Source: Candidatus Nomurabacteria bacterium
GTDB lineage: Bacteria; Patescibacteriota; Minisyncoccia; Phycocordibacterales; CSBR16-119
NCBI GenBank assembly: GCA_007117675.1
Contig: SKGB01000011.1
Span: forward strand, 1 to 14,493
Direction: 5' to 3'
Length of the DNA stretch: 14,493 nt
Shown: piece after piece, positions 12,815-14,493 of the stretch
Layout of the letters: each line of letters opens with the position of its first letter
Position numbering within the stretch: the stretch's first letter is position 1
Made by a program: the position numbers and the translations under genes
Notes under the pieces: model-generated
Database searches by the model: none
Told to the model about the DNA's origin: nothing
The model's input: only the letters and a program-made list of their open reading frames with translations

Positions 12815-13276
12815 ATGAAAAAAATAATTCTTATAGTTGCTGTTATTATAGTTGTTATCTTTATCACAACACGAAATACAGACACTCAAACAATCGAGCC
12901 TGTTTCTGATCTAAATAATGAAATGTCTCAGGAGGAAACTTCTAACATGGTTGAAAATATTGAAACCATATCAAATAATTATCAACCATATTCAAGTGAA
13001 AAAATAGCATTTGCAGAAGAGGGAAATGTTGTACTATTTTTTAGAGCATCATGGTGCCCAAGCTGTAAAGCACTTGATGACAATATTAAGGCAAATATTG
13101 AAAACATTCCAGAAAATCTACTTATATTGGATGCTGACTATGATACAGAAACAGCACTCAAGCAAAAGTATGGAGTTACCACACAACACACTCTTGTTCA
13201 GGTGGATGCTGAAGGGAACATGATTCAAAAGTGGTCTGGTGGCTCAACACTTGCATCTATTGTAAGTCAAATATAG
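12815..13276 (+). CDS. Membrane-anchored thioredoxin-like protein (CPSC)
   Basis: The 153-aa protein has an uncleaved-looking N-terminal membrane anchor (residues 3-18), a low-complexity linker to about 60, and then a thioredoxin fold. FFRASWCPSCKAL carries the active-site CPSC (81-84). LILDADYD (103-110) and the strand HTLVQVDAEGN (125-135) fit the fold. The position normally occupied by the cis-proline (TPT in typical thioredoxins) reads QHT here, so His125 seems to replace it. The anchor places the active site outside the membrane, facing the partner encoded 4 nt downstream (CcdA type). It probably receives or delivers electrons for extracytoplasmic disulfide exchange. Confidence 0.88.
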   Translation: MKKIILIVAVIIVVIFITTRNTDTQTIEPVSDLNNEMSQEETSNMVENIETISNNYQPYSSEKIAFAEEGNVVLFFRASWCPSCKALDDNIKANIENIPENLLILDADYDTETALKQKYGVTTQHTLVQVDAEGNMIQKWSGGSTLASIVSQI

Positions 13277-13280
13277 TTCT

Positions 13281-14024
13281 ATGATTTTCTTTCTCATATC
13301 TGTACTAGCTGGAATACTCACTGTGTTGGCACCGTGCATATTACCACTTTTACCTATTGTGGTTGGTTCTGCAACACAAGAAGACTCAGGTAAAAAAAGT
13401 TTACCAAAACGGTCTTTGGTGGTGATAGGGTCTCTGGCTATTTCAGTAATAGTTTTCACTCTTCTTTTAAAGGCAAGCACTCTCCTTATCACTATTCCAC
13501 CAAGTTTTTGGCAGTGGTTTTCAGGAATACTTATTGTTCTTGTTGGTTTCGCACTTGTGTTTCCAGAAGTCTGGGCTCGTATTCCTGGTGTGAGCAATGT
13601 AAGTCGAGCGGGGAATAAAGCGCTTGGGGCAGGGTATAAAAAACAAAATCATACAGGAGATATGATTGTTGGTTTTGCTTTGGGTCCTGTATTTACAACT
13701 TGTAGTCCCACATACTTGTTTATCATTGCAACTATTCTGCCTGCAAGTTTACTCACTGGTTTGTGGTATCTTCTTGGCTTTGTTATTGGACTGGTTCTAG
13801 TACTTATTCTTATTGCATATTTTGGAAACAGAATTATCGCAAAGTTAAGTAAACAGTCTCAAACCGCAGATAGGGTGAAGAAGATCTTTGGGGTGATTCT
13901 TATTGTTATCGGTATTGCTATTATTGCCGGATATGACAAAAAATTTGAAACAGCTGTCCTTGAAAGTGGCTATGGGGCAACTATTCATTTTGAAGAGGCG
14001 CTCATAGAAAGGTTTTCAAAATAA
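13281..14024 (+). CDS. ccdA: CcdA/DsbD-type transmembrane thiol-electron carrier
   Basis: The 247-aa polytopic protein has about six hydrophobic segments. The two redox cysteines of the family are in place: C19 in LAPCILPLLP (helix 1) and C141 in FTTCSPTY (helix 4), each next to prolines. CcdA/DsbD domains pass reducing equivalents from cytoplasmic thioredoxin to an extracytoplasmic thioredoxin-like partner, here the preceding gene. No cytochrome c maturation genes are visible, so a role in disulfide reduction or folding of exported proteins is more likely than haem attachment. Translation starts 4 nt after the thioredoxin stop without a Shine-Dalgarno sequence. The last 30 residues form a soluble tail. 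Confidence 0.92.
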   Translation: MIFFLISVLAGILTVLAPCILPLLPIVVGSATQEDSGKKSLPKRSLVVIGSLAISVIVFTLLLKASTLLITIPPSFWQWFSGILIVLVGFALVFPEVWARIPGVSNVSRAGNKALGAGYKKQNHTGDMIVGFALGPVFTTCSPTYLFIIATILPASLLTGLWYLLGFVIGLVLVLILIAYFGNRIIAKLSKQSQTADRVKKIFGVILIVIGIAIIAGYDKKFETAVLESGYGATIHFEEALIERFSK

Positions 14025-14048
14025 AATAGTATTTTATATTCTAGTTCT

Positions 14049-14080
14049 AAAACCGCTCTGTACGAGCGGTTTTGGTTTTT
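14049..14080 (+). terminator. Terminator of the ArsR-thioredoxin-CcdA operon
   Basis: A 10-bp stem AAAACCGCTC/GAGCGGTTTT (14049-14058 with 14064-14073) has a 5-nt loop and is followed by GG and five T. Confidence 0.9.
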
Positions 14081-14093
14081 AGATGATAACGTA

Positions 14094-14121
14094 TTGACAA
14101 AATATATTTATATGATAATAT
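14094..14121 (+). promoter_or_regulatory. Promoter of the right-end gene (shared promoter class)
   Basis: TTGACA (14094-14099) is followed after 16 nt by TAATAT (14116-14121), preceded by TGA as an extended -10. The block at 14104-14117 matches 12 of 14 bases of the block shared by the promoters at 10896 and 12379. Confidence 0.65.
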
Positions 14122-14150
14122 GTGTTCAAAACCGAAAAACCTTTACAACA

Positions 14151-14493
14151 ATGAAAACAAAGCTAAAGTCTTCGAAAAACAATTTGTCAATTACTGGAAC
14201 AGGAAACCTTTTGCCTTCCATGAAGGATTTGGGGGACATTCTTTCTTTAAAACTCAAGCAAGATTTAGGAATCGACTCAAAAGTTTTTCTTATGGATTGC
14301 AGAAATAAGAAAAGACTCAATCTTTCAATTGATCTTTCAACAAGTCACGATATGGTTGTTGAAAAAATCAGGGATTTAGGTTTTAATTACCTGCCCTTGG
14401 AGAAAGAGCGATGTATTCGAGTGTGGGGATTCCCGCTATCCTTTATTAAATCTCAGATGGGTACCATCCGAGAGGGGTATAAAGAGCTGTTCA
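14151..14493 (+). CDS. Hypothetical protein, 5' part only (runs off the window)
   Basis: An ATG at 14151 opens a frame that stays open for 114 codons to the window end. It starts MKTKLKSSKNNLSITGTG and includes KLKQDLGIDSKVFLMDCRNKK (two parts, from about residue 33), DLSTSHDMVVEKIRDLGF and CIRVWGFPLSF. The composition is that of a soluble globular protein; no domain is recognised. It follows the ccdA terminator and has a TTGACA promoter with a leader of about 20-25 nt, so it is a new transcription unit. A shorter frame from 14120 overlaps it but stops at 14308 and is rejected. Confidence 0.7.
   Translation, partial: MKTKLKSSKNNLSITGTGNLLPSMKDLGDILSLKLKQDLGIDSKVFLMDCRNKKRLNLSIDLSTSHDMVVEKIRDLGFNYLPLEKERCIRVWGFPLSFIKSQMGTIREGYKELF

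Noticed and set aside
14120..14308. Alternative 62-aa frame at the right end
   Set aside because: It overlaps the frame from 14151, which stays open to the window end, has a protein-like composition and is better placed relative to the promoter.
1..14493. tRNA, rRNA, CRISPR arrays, transposases or alternative genetic code
   Set aside because: No tRNA cloverleaf, rRNA-like stretch, regularly spaced repeats or transposase was found by eye. TGA functions as a stop at the end of msrA, so TGA is not recoded.

Overview
The window looks like a piece of a Patescibacteria (Candidate Phyla Radiation, Parcubacteria-like) chromosome. It is AT-rich, has short intergenic gaps, and carries many lineage-restricted hypothetical proteins. 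Almost no start codon has a Shine-Dalgarno sequence, and many -10 boxes end exactly about 6 nt before the start codon, which implies leaderless mRNAs. TGA is used as a stop: msrA ends on one at the family's normal length. The code is therefore standard, which argues against the TGA=Gly lineages Gracilibacteria and Absconditabacteria. The lineage call is an inference; no rRNA or marker gene is present.

Layout. Positions 1-60 hold the probable tail of an upstream gene, followed by a 93-aa protein that resembles an isolated sigma-70 region 2 (118-399) with a 17-bp-stem terminator. Positions 562-7186 form a defence island. It contains a type III restriction-modification operon (mod, res; 1-nt gap), then an Mrr-type restriction endonuclease, then a small AT-rich protein with a probable PD-(D/E)XK (D...QVK) nuclease core. 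Near-identical terminators precede mrr and follow the small nuclease-like gene. In mod, the target-recognition segment has a different base composition and different arginine codons from the rest of the gene, which suggests specificity exchange.

Positions 7257-10344 (+) carry a metabolic and housekeeping stretch: an AstE/AspA-family zinc deacylase with a GTG start, the methionine sulfoxide reductase pair msrB-msrA, an acidic soluble hypothetical, and a four-helix membrane hypothetical. Positions 10416-12361 carry four minus-strand genes, each with its own promoter and terminator: a protein with an RNA polymerase alpha-CTD-like C-terminus, a doubtful exported or repeat-derived ORF, an unrecognised 200-aa protein, and a small secreted, very basic protein.

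Positions 12511-14024 (+) hold a compact thiol-redox operon: an ArsR-family repressor, a membrane-anchored thioredoxin-like protein (CPSC), and a CcdA/DsbD-type transmembrane electron carrier. It sits behind a perfect 14-4-14 inverted repeat that is probably the repressor's own operator. The carrier and thioredoxin could move reducing power across the membrane; MsrA/MsrB are the other thiol-dependent enzymes here. A last gene of unknown function runs off the right end. Its promoter belongs to a class shared with two of the minus-strand genes (TTGACA, 4-5 nt, then an almost identical 14-nt block).
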